Assembly: GCA_009733575.1 (NCBI GenBank)
Contig: ML770089.1
Location: forward strand, 1-20,417
Direction: 5' to 3'
Length of the DNA stretch: 20,417 nt
Origin: Gymnopus androsaceus JB14
Taxonomy: Eukaryota > Basidiomycota > Agaricomycetes > Agaricales > Omphalotaceae
Positions 1-8,345 of this stretch are shown one piece after another. Numbering within the stretch: the first letter of the stretch is position 1; every line of letters begins with the position of its first letter. The position numbers were made by a program, and so were the translations under genes. The notes beneath the pieces were generated by a model. It was given only the letters and a program-made list of their open reading frames with translations, was not told the origin of the DNA and did no database searches.

Positions 1-84
1 TGAAGATCCAACGCCGGCTCATCCTCAATGTCCACTGTTCATTGTGCAAGGAGAACCATTTGTTGAAGGCCTGATCTTGGCTAG

Positions 85-336
85 CACCTGGAAAGACCCA
101 AGGAGAGTCGACGAACGCTATTCTATTCTTCAGCATCAGCCATTGTCGAAATCGATGGAGATCTAGGCGGATTCTTTGCCGGTATTTTTATTCTGAGCGA
201 GGGACGCACCTTCGAACCTAATGTTGTGTTTAACCAAATAGTACAATGCATCGCGGTTTGCAGCATTGGCATCATCGCGGGGGAGCTAGCCATCAAATCG
301 ATAGCAAAGTCTGAACGGGAGGATGAGGAGGGATGA
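85..336 (+). CDS. Possible 3' end of an unidentified gene
   Basis: A plus-strand frame is open from 85 to the TGA at 334-336. It reads as a hydrophobic stretch rich in Gly, Ile and Phe (GGFFAGIFIL, then CIAVCSIGIIAGELA), which could form one or two membrane segments, and ends in an acidic EREDEEG tail. A second open frame (2-160) covers the bases just upstream, so an intron or frameshift may join the two; I could not find a convincing splice. I do not recognise the family. The opposite strand is also open here, so even the strand is uncertain. If real, the gene converges on the LPMO gene to the right. Confidence 0.25.
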   Translation, partial: HLERPKESRRTLFYSSASAIVEIDGDLGGFFAGIFILSEGRTFEPNVVFNQIVQCIAVCSIGIIAGELAIKSIAKSEREDEEG

Positions 337-449
337 ACGAGATTGAGTAAAATAATACCTACAGCAAAGATTTCGGCGGCATGATTCGCCTGCGACGTGA
401 GCACATAGAATACCCAGAGTGGCAGGGATGATCAGCGGGTCCAGTGGGG

Positions 450-1600
450 GGATCGTATAGTCAGACCTAGGAACCAGAACCAGGAGGAGCGACAGTGGAA
501 GTGGGTGTAACGGTGCTGCTGCTGGCAATGATGCGGTTGTGGTCGGGGCGACTACACTGCTGGTGGTAGCTACGATGCTTGAAGAAGTTACCTTGACCGA
601 AGTAGGAGAAACTTCGTCAGAGGTAGAACCACCCGTACAAGCGACATATTTGGTCCGGCAAGTGTAGTCGGACGCATTGGCAGTGGACGTCTAAGCCTCG
701 TTACAGGCGAGGCAAGCAGCTTCGCAGCTATCATCGTCCCGCGCGCCGAGAGTCGAGGAGTCTTCATCATCCTCATCTTCATCATCAATCTCGTCACAGA
801 AAGGCAGGGAGCTCTCGCTGGCGCTGGCTGCGGCTGCAGAAGCAGCAGTAGTCGTAGCGGCGACAGTGGAAGCGGGAGAAGCGGTGCTACCGATGCTGGA
901 AGAGGTCGCAACGACGCTGGAAGAAGTAGCAACAGCGCTAGAAGAGGTCGCAACAACGCTGGAAGAGGTCGCAACGACGCTGGAAGAAGTAGCAACAGCG
1001 GAGTCGCAACAACGCTGGAAGAGTCGCAACAACGCTGGAAGAAGTCGCAACAACGCTGGAAGAAGTCGCATCAACACTGGAGGGTGTCGCAACAATGCTG
1101 GAGGAAGTCGTAACAACACTGGAAGAAGCAACGCTGCTCGAACTAGTCACCTCAACCGAAGAGAAGCTAGTAGCCGAAGCACTAGAAACCTCAACACTCG
1201 ACGTCGCGCTAGTGGCTTCGACCGGAGTCGAAGTAGCGTCTACCAAAGAAGTACCAGCCATACAGTTGACATAATCGGTCTGGCAAGTGTACGTAGTAGG
1301 GGTAGCAGTCGAGTTGCTGTTGGCAGTCATCCAAGCTTCGTTACAGGCAGTCCAAGCCGTATCACAGCTGTCTACATCCACTGAGGTTGAAGTTGAGCTC
1401 GAAGTGGAAGTGGAAGTTTCTGTCGATGCGCTGGCAGTTTCAGTGAAAGTCTCTGCCTCTGTGGATGCGCTGGCGGTATCGGAAGCAGCGACGGAGGTAG
1501 CGGCAACGAGAACTCCACTAGCTGTGGAAGATGCGGCAGGGGAAGAGGCAACAGAGGAAGCAGACCCAGAGGCAGAAGCAGGGGATGATCCAGAGAGGAA
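450..1600 (-). pseudogene. Out-of-frame Ser/Thr-rich and Cys-module tail of the LPMO
   Basis: Below the 1590-1600 frameshift, a Ser/Ala/Thr-rich frame continues for several hundred bases and is plainly the former C-terminal linker of the LPMO. It holds a four-cysteine module (1257-1374, spacing C-x6-C-x19-C-x6-C), a tract of 21-bp repeats encoding SSSVVAT (about 895-1131), an acidic segment (CDEIDDEDEDDED), and a second copy of the Cys module (634-728, C-x6-C-x14-C-x6-C). Small deletions near 1003-1020 shift the frame twice. TAG at 691-693 replaces the Trp codon of copy 1 (NEAW versus NEA-stop). Another frame change near 510 would restore an end at about 466 (TVAPPGSGS-stop). Such tails usually act as glycosylated linkers or wall anchors. 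I infer decay; sequencing errors in low-complexity DNA could explain the indels but not the TAG. Confidence 0.65.
895..1131 (-). repeat. 21-bp coding tandem repeats (SSSVVAT units)
   Basis: About eleven degenerate copies of a 21-bp unit, read on the minus strand as TCTTCCAGCGTTGTTGCGACT. Variation is mostly single substitutions plus a 1-base and a 4-base deletion between 1003 and 1035. On the plus strand the same DNA reads as a long Glu/Val/Ala-rich frame, which is a shadow. Confidence 0.85.
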
Positions 1601-2453
1601 GACCCATCGGAGGCAATGACGGGGGCAGGACCGGGGAAGGTATACTGAGAAAACAAGTTTTGTTAAGCGCAATGCAATGCAAGAGTATCATAGAACTTAC
1701 TTCGGCGTTGGTCTTGACGGAATAAATGGCACTTCCCGCGGCGGACAAGCCAGGATCACTGGCACTGTAACCACCGGGGAACGTAACGGTCTGTGCACTC
1801 GAATAAGAGTTACTTCCACCGGTTATGGTAAACCAGGAGCAGGACGGATGGTTCTCATCGACACTAGCGAGATTCATAATTTCATGACGGAGAATGTAGT
1901 TTCCGGAAGCGATATCTGAAGGGATAGTGAAGGTAGCGGGTGCGCCTGTGTCGAGAGCGGCCTGAGACCAAGTACTACCGTCAAATCCCTGCTGCTCGAT
2001 GTTCATGAACTCGGTATTCAAGGCAGTCTGGGAGCTACAGTCGCCTGTACACTTGGCCATGTAGAGGATCATTGGACCTGTGTTGTGAATCCAGTTGGTT
2101 CCTGCGCTGTAACCACTGTTCCAGTAGAAGGAAATGTTGTTCCCTTTCGAGAGATCAATGGAGGCAGTTGTAGCTGGAGTAGCGCCACCGGAATTACAGA
2201 ACATATCGTCCGAAGTGACATCGGTAATTGAACCGTTGGAGGAAGGAACAGAGATTGGTCCACTGTTGGAACTAACGGCGCTAACGAGAGGCGCAGTGAA
2301 AGTCTGGCCGGCAACCTCGATTTCTACGTTCAAAGTCAGCATCTTTTTCCAGAGCAATGACCAGGACAACTCACGGTATAACGCTCCATGAGCATTAACA
2401 AGCGCTACCAACGCCGCAGTGGCGAAAGAAGCAAAAAGAATTGAAGCGTGCAT
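1372..2453 (-). CDS. AA9-family lytic polysaccharide monooxygenase, divergent active site
   Basis: Three exons fit: 2453-2375, 2323-1701 and 1644-1372, about 324 codons. Introns are 2324-2374 (GTGAGT...GTAG, 51 nt) and 1645-1700 (GTAAGT...CTCAG, 56 nt). A 21-residue signal peptide ends ...LVNA, and the mature protein starts with His, as copper LPMOs require. AA9 hallmarks follow: Cys48 and Cys167 as the expected disulfide pair, His85 in WIHNTGP as second copper ligand, GNYILRHEI, PGGYSASDPG and YTFPGP. AA9 enzymes cleave cellulose and related glucans oxidatively outside the cell. Where AA9 normally has a second-shell His, a Gln and an axial Tyr (ALH...QxYPxC), this protein has NLA and ENHPSC. 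A +2 frameshift after YTFPGP replaces the Ser-rich tail by a Leu/Pro-rich sequence ending at 1372. AA9 is the best fit; activity is doubtful. Confidence 0.85.
1645..1700 (-). other. LPMO intron 2
   Basis: On the minus strand this runs GTAAGT...CTTAAC...TTTTCTCAG, 56 nt, with a good branch site and pyrimidine-rich acceptor. It falls between the Glu codon ending exon 2 and the conserved YTFPGP segment of AA9, which confirms the strand and the exon 3 frame. Confidence 0.85.
2324..2374 (-). other. LPMO intron 1, in-frame if retained
   Basis: On the minus strand this is GTGAGT...GCTGAC...CGTAG, 51 nt. Splicing gives mature HGALYQIEVAG, matching the AA9 N-terminal strand. The length is a multiple of three with no stop codon, so unspliced mRNA would encode 17 extra residues right after the copper-binding N-terminal His. 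Confidence 0.75.
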
Positions 2454-2975
2454 CGTTGTTCAGAGGTCGAATCGAGCTGAGCGAGTGGATAGTTTCAGGT
2501 ATGCGAAACACTGAATCCGAGAAAAAAGAAGGCTCAGAAGTGAGTGGAAGGGTTGGGCTCGATTCGACAAACGGCCTTTGAGGAAGAGAAAAAAGGAAGT
2601 GGGAGGAAGAAAAGGAAGAGTTTAAACGGGCAAGTTGCCATTTCGAATTCCCCGTTACTAGAAAGAGTTGAGAGAGAGAAAGTGATAGTAAGCTGATAAA
2701 TGCACATATTAACGGCCAACCTGGATTGAAGTAAACGGACTCGAAAGTTGACGATATCGAGCACCGGTGTGGGAGGCTTAAGCGATGAGTGTTCTGGAGC
2801 CTGGATTCAACTGTTGCGCTAGTTTATGCCCAAGATGGAGGAGTTGAGTTGAGAAAAATAATCCTCGGTAGCTGAGAATCTGAGAGTCGAGATCAAGAAT
2901 GAAAGTGGGCGCCTATCATTCGTCTTCTTCCCCAACTTCGACCGTGACGCGCCGCCGACTCTTAGTATTACCTCC
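2454..2975. promoter_or_regulatory. Shared upstream region between LPMO and FunK1 gene
   Basis: This is a 522-base interval between two divergently transcribed genes. It holds the 5' regions of both. I see no clear TATA or CCAAT box on either strand. A purine-rich block occupies about 2575-2625. The FunK1-proximal part (about 2780-2915) resembles a second site in the window at about 6740-6860. Confidence 0.4.
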
Positions 2976-4894
2976 ATGCCAACAACACCCACGAAAACCG
3001 CGCAGGCTAAAGTCGGTGATACGCCTACCCATGCTCGTATGAGCTCCATTCACCCATTCACGTCGACTGCCGAAGAATACGACCCCGTCTTTGTTGTTGC
3101 TGCCAATGAAATGGCAGGCAAATATCTCGGCTCTGTCTCGACCGAAGATTTTCTCAAATACTACCTCCCAGAGAGTAGCGAAATGCCTCATATGCCTAAA
3201 TTTCGAGCTGAAAGCTTTGCCAGTGTTGCTGCCCAGAGGTTGGAAACTGATATGTACGATTTCATGGTAAGCGACCATTTAATCGTGGCGCGGCGAGAGC
3301 TAATAACAACAGATCTCCGCCCTCCAACCCTTCTGTCAAGGCATTGCACTCCTCAACACGTCGGCTCATGAGGATCCCAACTCGGGTGTTTTCCTTGACC
3401 GATGCGTTAAACCAGATATCTCATTTTACAACAAATCCAATATACCTGCTTCCGGCGATAGTCCTACAAATGTCAAAAAGATGTTAGGCTTCATGGAATT
3501 CAAGAACAGTGCAATTGACGAACCGTTTTCCACTGACGGTACGATATTTGAAAGAGATACTGCCGCGGCGCGAGATACTCGAGGGCAGATTGCTGTATAC
3601 AACACATCCATCTTTGCGTCTCAGTTCCGTACCCGCGTCTTCTCAGCCTTCATTAATCAGTCGAAATGTAGACTCATGTGCGCCACTCGATGTGGTACCT
3701 TTGTCACCGAAAGCTTCGATTACACCCAGGACTTATCCCTTGCGACCTTTTTCTGGCGTCTGTCCCATTCCAGCGCTGAAAGACATGGAATCGACACCAC
3801 TTTTGACCGAGTTACGGAAGAGAGCGTGGATATAGCCGAGGCGCGTAAAGCGCTGCAGCTGGTGAACGATGAAACACTGTACAAGGTCTCTGTTGTCGAT
3901 GAAGAATCCAATCAAATATCATTCTATGTTGTCTCTGATCCGTTTACTACCTCCCACCGTAGTCCTACTGGGCGCTGCAGCCGATGCTTCCTAGCGTATG
4001 ATCTGCAACAGAGGAAAGTTGTCCTGCTAAAAGATAACTGGAGAGTCATGGGTTATGATGCAGAGGGAAAAACCTATCGGGAGTTGAACTCAAAGGGGGT
4101 TCGGAATATTCCCCAACTCATCACCGCCGGAGACGTGTCAGGATGCCCAGGATCTACCTGTGGCGATGAACCTTTCTTGCAAGAGCAGGAACGCAGATTT
4201 CACCTTCACTACCGCCTTGTTCTCGACACTGTCGGTCATTCTCTCACCCATTTTTCCTCGACATGGGAGCTGGTCACTGCTATCTACGATGCCATGATTG
4301 GTGAGCCTTTTCGGTACTCTGCCGCTCTACGAATCTGATGCTTTGTCGCTTTTCAGCTCACCAAGATGCCTTCAAGCTAGCTTCGCTGCTCCATAGGGAT
4401 ATTTCCGTCGGAAACATCATTATTACCAACGATGGTCGAGGGATGCTAATTGACTGGGAACTCTCAAAGCAACTAGGGCAGAAGGAGCCAAGATCATACG
4501 AGAGAACTGTGAGTGGTGTGCGTATAGTTCGATCGCGGTTTCCTGATAGCGCGTGTAGGGCACATGGCAGTTCCAATCGATCCGTTTGCTTCAGGCTAAC
4601 CCCCAAAATCCCGTTGAACATTCTGTAGGAGATGATATCGAATCCTTTCTCTGGGTCCTGTCTTGGGTTGTTGGTCGAAATGCGCATAGTACCATGACTG
4701 AGGCTCATCGTGTCTCGTTTCTTCAAAAATTCGACGAACGCGTGGACGCTGGTGATGCGAAGAAGATAGTCCTGCGAAGCGGTAGTGCAACTATTGAGGA
4801 TATGAAAATCACCACTTCCCAAATTTCAGATCTTCTCATCCAACTCTGGCGCCACTTTGGTGGGCGATACGGTTCTGAACTGTTCACATCTTGA
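2976..4894 (+). CDS. FunK1-type fungal protein kinase, C-terminus cut short
   Basis: Four exons join cleanly: 2976-3266, 3313-4300, 4357-4508 and 4559-4894 (588 codons). Introns are 46, 56 and 50 nt with GT-AG ends and CTAAT/CTGAT-type branch sites. FunK1 hallmarks appear in order: PDISFYNKSN and GFMEFK, RGQIAVYNTSIFASQFRTRVF, VVLLKDNWR (the likely ATP-site Lys), LLHRDISVGNI (catalytic loop), MLIDWELSK (metal-binding Asp in the DFG position), ERTGTWQF across the last intron, and DDIESFLWVLSWV. FunK1 kinases are presumed Ser/Thr kinases, expanded in mushrooms; substrates are mostly unknown. The frame stops at TGA 4892, but homologous sequence continues in broken frames to 5143. All catalytic motifs precede the stop, so the kinase core could still be made. 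Confidence 0.85.
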
Positions 4895-5143
4895 AGGAGA
4901 AAGTTCAGAGGACGATGCAAAGAATGGCTGCTGGAATTAGAGGCTCATGATTGGATGATTAAGTGAGCTGAGGTGGCGCTCACTAACGAAGATTGGCAAA
5001 AGCTTGGTGATGCTAGTGTTTCTCGTCAGGTCATAATCACGAAAAAGACACTCACAGAGAACCAGAAAAAGCGGAAATCAGCAATGAGCGAGTATGGTCC
5101 CAAGCCGCTAAACAAGAAATCGCGAAAGAGAACTGAAGCCTAG
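4895..5143 (+). pseudogene. Decayed C-terminal extension of the FunK1 kinase
   Basis: Downstream of the stop, FunK1-like C-terminal sequence is visible in pieces: HLEGESSEDDAK in frame 4887-4922, then EWLLELEAHDWMIK back in the exon 4 frame (4922 onward), an in-frame TGA at 4964-4966, then EVALTNEDWQ and a basic tail (NQKKRKS, NKKSRKRTEA) ending at TAG 5141-5143. A one-base insertion or two-base loss near 4886, a one-base loss near 4921 and one nonsense change account for the break. The basic tail looks like a nuclear localisation signal, so the truncated kinase may have lost it. Confidence 0.65.
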
Positions 5144-6160
5144 ACTTATATTCTATAGTATACCTGTACTTCCCTACGTGATTATAGTAGGCTATTACCT
5201 TGGCTATTACCTTTGCTTACCGGGCATATGAGGTGACAGATATCACTTCCTGTGATTAACCATCTTATAACTAGTTATTTGATTGTCACGGGCCTCCAAG
5301 ACAGCAACGCACGCTGGACAGGATGGTAAAGATGAAGCACGCGAATGCAGGCTACAGCTCCAAGCGTATTCAACAAAAATGTTATCAACAGTTCAGTCGT
5401 ATGCTGGCTCATCGGTGAATCAGGCCTTGTTGTTGTTTAGCAACAGAAGAGCGTTTGTGTCAACGAGCGAGTATCCTAAATCATTGAGTCAACGTTCTGG
5501 TGCAGATTCAAGTGGGAGTAGCGAAGGCAAGGTTCATGTCATATTCCTTGTGAGTGTGAGCGATAATATAAGACAGTCGATACAGTACAAAGGATGATAT
5601 AAATTGAATACAGAAAGATAATAGAGAGACGCCTGAGAAGCACATCAGCGACAATCAGGACGAGAGAAAGACAGCAACTCACAATACACCCGCCATCAAG
5701 CACTGAAACGTATGGCCAGATCGCTTCAAAGCGTAGACCACATAAAGGGCCGTAACAGTTTTCCTAGAAAAAGACGGGAATTCAGTTGAAGTAACAGCGA
5801 GTAATGTTGTTCCAAAACGTCAGTGTATGTGACGGAGTCTCGTGTAACATTCTCGAGGAAAATCTTCAGGACACCACGGGTTTCTCCGTGAATAAGACCA
5901 GAGATACGCTTCACTCCTCCACGTCTAGCGAAACAACGAATGGCGGGCTTGGTGATACTTGAGAGAAGATATTAGCAATGGCGAACCAATCTACGTCGAT
6001 GGTACTTGCGTTGGATGCTGTCGCAAAGAATTTTACGATGACACTTAGCACCACCCTTTCCGAGTCCCTGCAGTAGCGATTAGAAGGGGCGAGGGTCAGC
6101 GGCAGCCAAAACCGAATTCGGGTCAAAAAAAAGGGACGGTGGGGCTGCTGGAGCAGCAGC
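5144..6160. other. Intergenic, no confident gene
   Basis: AT-rich sequence follows the kinase, with a short direct repeat of GGCTATTACCTT at 5191-5216. A plus-strand frame at 5283-5597 contains EARECRLQLQAYSTKML, which faintly recalls the RGQIAxYA segment of FunK1 kinases. It could be a relic, but I would not annotate it as a gene. The rest (5600-6160) shows only short open frames on both strands. Confidence 0.3.
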
Positions 6161-6169
6161 GCTCAAGAG

Positions 6170-6345
6170 TTGTTAGTACGTCTAGTCACTGCCTCAAAAG
6201 TGATGAAGGCGCGATATTCCAGGGCGTTCTAGTGGAAAGTGGTATTAAACCCGCTCATTATCGAGAGTTACTAGGCAGACTTTTGGCCTGAAATCGGGCC
6301 AAAGGAACCCCTGGAAGAGGAACGCGGACCTGGTGGTCAATATTT
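6170..6345. repeat. Dispersed repeat, copy 1
   Basis: This segment resembles 11230-11405 in the same orientation. Shared blocks are GGCGTTCTAG, a central palindrome (TTTGGCC...GGCCAAA at 6282-6303), CTGGAGAG-like sequence and GTCAATATT. Identity is patchy, highest to the right of the palindrome. No coding potential is apparent. Confidence 0.55.
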
Positions 6346-6349
6346 GATA

Positions 6350-8345
6350 GAGTTCAAGAGGGAGCGGGACTGAAGGAGCTGGGGGATTCAGCCTGCCAAA
6401 TAAACCGCGCAGAGACTGGAGGTTGAGATGCGGGCATAGCGCTCCAGAAACGCTCTGGTGTCGTAACGGTGACTAGATAAGACGGGGGTAGCAAACAATA
6501 AAGTGAAAGTCTATTAAAATAATGAATCAGATTAGAAGAATTTGAAATGCTTAAACACGCACGGATATGAAAAGGCACAGTACCAAGCGAATAATTTCCT
6601 CTTCACCTAATACTGTCGTGGAAGTATAAAGAAAGCAGATAAGATTTAAATGAGTGCATGGGTACCCAGTTAGCACGTAAAGAAGAGGACGATGATGGTG
6701 GTTTGGAGGAGAGATCGGTCGAAGCGCTCGCTACGCGTCAAGGCTTGATAAATGACGAGCGTTCTGAAGCTTGGAATCAAGACTAATTTGCATCCAACGC
6801 GACAACTAGACGGAGTTGGAGAAGTTGAGTTCTTGAGAATCGAGATTCAGAAATGCTGGAACTGGAGGGGACCGTACGCGTAGGTGACAGGTGTCCGATA
6901 AGTGCAGGGATAGACGCGCAAACGGTCTTCAAGGCGGCGGTTAGAAAAAAATAGGTTAAAAAGATGAGTTTGAAACTTACCGACCGCAGGATATACGGTA
7001 TAATGTGAATGCAACGTAGATTAACCCTAGAAGAAGGGATTTGTTAGCATAGGTAACCCCTATACAGGCCTCCAAACTGCCTGTTCCAGTCGCGTCGCCA
7101 TCCCTGAGTTCAAGGGCGGGCCCTTGGAATGAAGCCCGTCCTCTCCCTTTCAGGACAGTTCTACGACCGTAGTCGGTTGGTTTGGAAGCCGAGAAAGACA
7201 TACCGTGAATAAAAGAACGCTCCTTGTGCTGTTGATGGTGGCGGTTCGAGAGAAAGTTGAGGTCGATCAACAAGCACGATCAAGTGCACGAGTCACATGG
7301 ACGCGTAGTGGGCGCTTACATGGTCGCGATATCGTTCCTCGGGCAAACAAGGCTATTATTTCGGTTCGATAACTATGTACTACACCAGTTTTAGGTACCC
7401 TCCAGCTCTTTCAAGTCATAAGCCATGCCAGCGCCTTCTCTCCTCGACCTTCTGCCCCTCAATCTGCCAAAACTTCATCTTCAAAGTGTCGCAACCACCT
7501 GACGTTTCGTTTCGTCCACTTGAACGGCCTGGAATTGCTCTTCTCTCTCCATCGTTCAAGTTGGACTTCTGCCTGCGGCAGACCTCAGTCTCGAGCTAGG
7601 CTCTAGGCCAATGTCGCCTCGAGTACCTACACCGTCAAAGCCCGTCGAAGAGCATGACGGACTAGGTGCTTGGCTGCGCTAGAACATCGCCGTAGTTGAC
7701 CTCCTTCCTGCTTGAGAGCAGCTAAGTAGATTGAAGCAGTTCTACGACCTCTCACGAGCAGGGATCTTGACCAGATAGGGCTAAGAAGTTCGGAATATTA
7801 TGAAACGTTAGGTTTTCTGTAATGAACTGCATTAATATTCACGATCTGTACTTACCACCTGAAACCCTCGCCGAAAAGTCCTTGACTTCCAATCACAAGG
7901 AAATGCGCCCACACCTCACAACCGACCATGTTTCCCTGTCATACACAATAGTTTTAACCCACAACATCGTACTTGACTCTTGCCAAGATCCAGTGTCCAA
8001 CCATGTTTCGACAGTAAATATCTTGCAAACAGTGTCTGTCAATCCAGCCCTGGACTAGGGGGGGGGGGGGAAGCAATAGGTTCTGTGTACTGCGTTCGCA
8101 AGCATAAACTCCTAAGTGCGCACAGATCAGGACTGCTTCAGTACCAGCCGCACTGTCACTTTTTCATTTGGAAAGTTACTGAGTGGCGGTATTTGAGAGG
8201 AGAAAAGTCAGGGTGCTTGATTTTCGATGGAAAGATTATCCCTAACCTTACCGGATCCAAGTCCTATGTTTACCAGGTATAGCTACATTCATCAGGAGAA
8301 GCACCGAAACGCCCAATTGACGCCATACTTTCTCTTGCACTTCCG
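6350..8345. other. Intergenic, no confident gene
   Basis: About 2 kb without a gene I can defend. It contains a segment resembling the FunK1 5' flank (about 6740-6860), a run of 13 G at 8058-8070, and several open frames shorter than 100 codons on both strands with no recognisable domain. An ATG at 7424 opens a short Leu/Pro-rich frame (25 codons) after a TA-rich stretch. It may be the remains of a gene, but no continuation is found. Confidence 0.4.

Noticed and set aside
123..404. Minus-strand frame at the left edge as a gene
   Set aside because: It overlaps a more protein-like plus-strand frame and shows no domain; neither is certain.
895..1131. Regular repeats as a CRISPR-like array
   Set aside because: There are no unique spacers; units are contiguous and coding, and the genome is fungal.
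866..1384. Long plus-strand frame rich in Glu/Val/Ala
   Set aside because: It is the complement of the LPMO Ser-rich repeat tract; the 21-bp period keeps all frames open.
3720..3915. Minus-strand frames inside the kinase
   Set aside because: They are shadows of FunK1 exon 2.
8058..8070. Run of 13 G as a G-quadruplex
   Set aside because: A single homopolymer run with no further G-tracts; its length may be a sequencing artefact.
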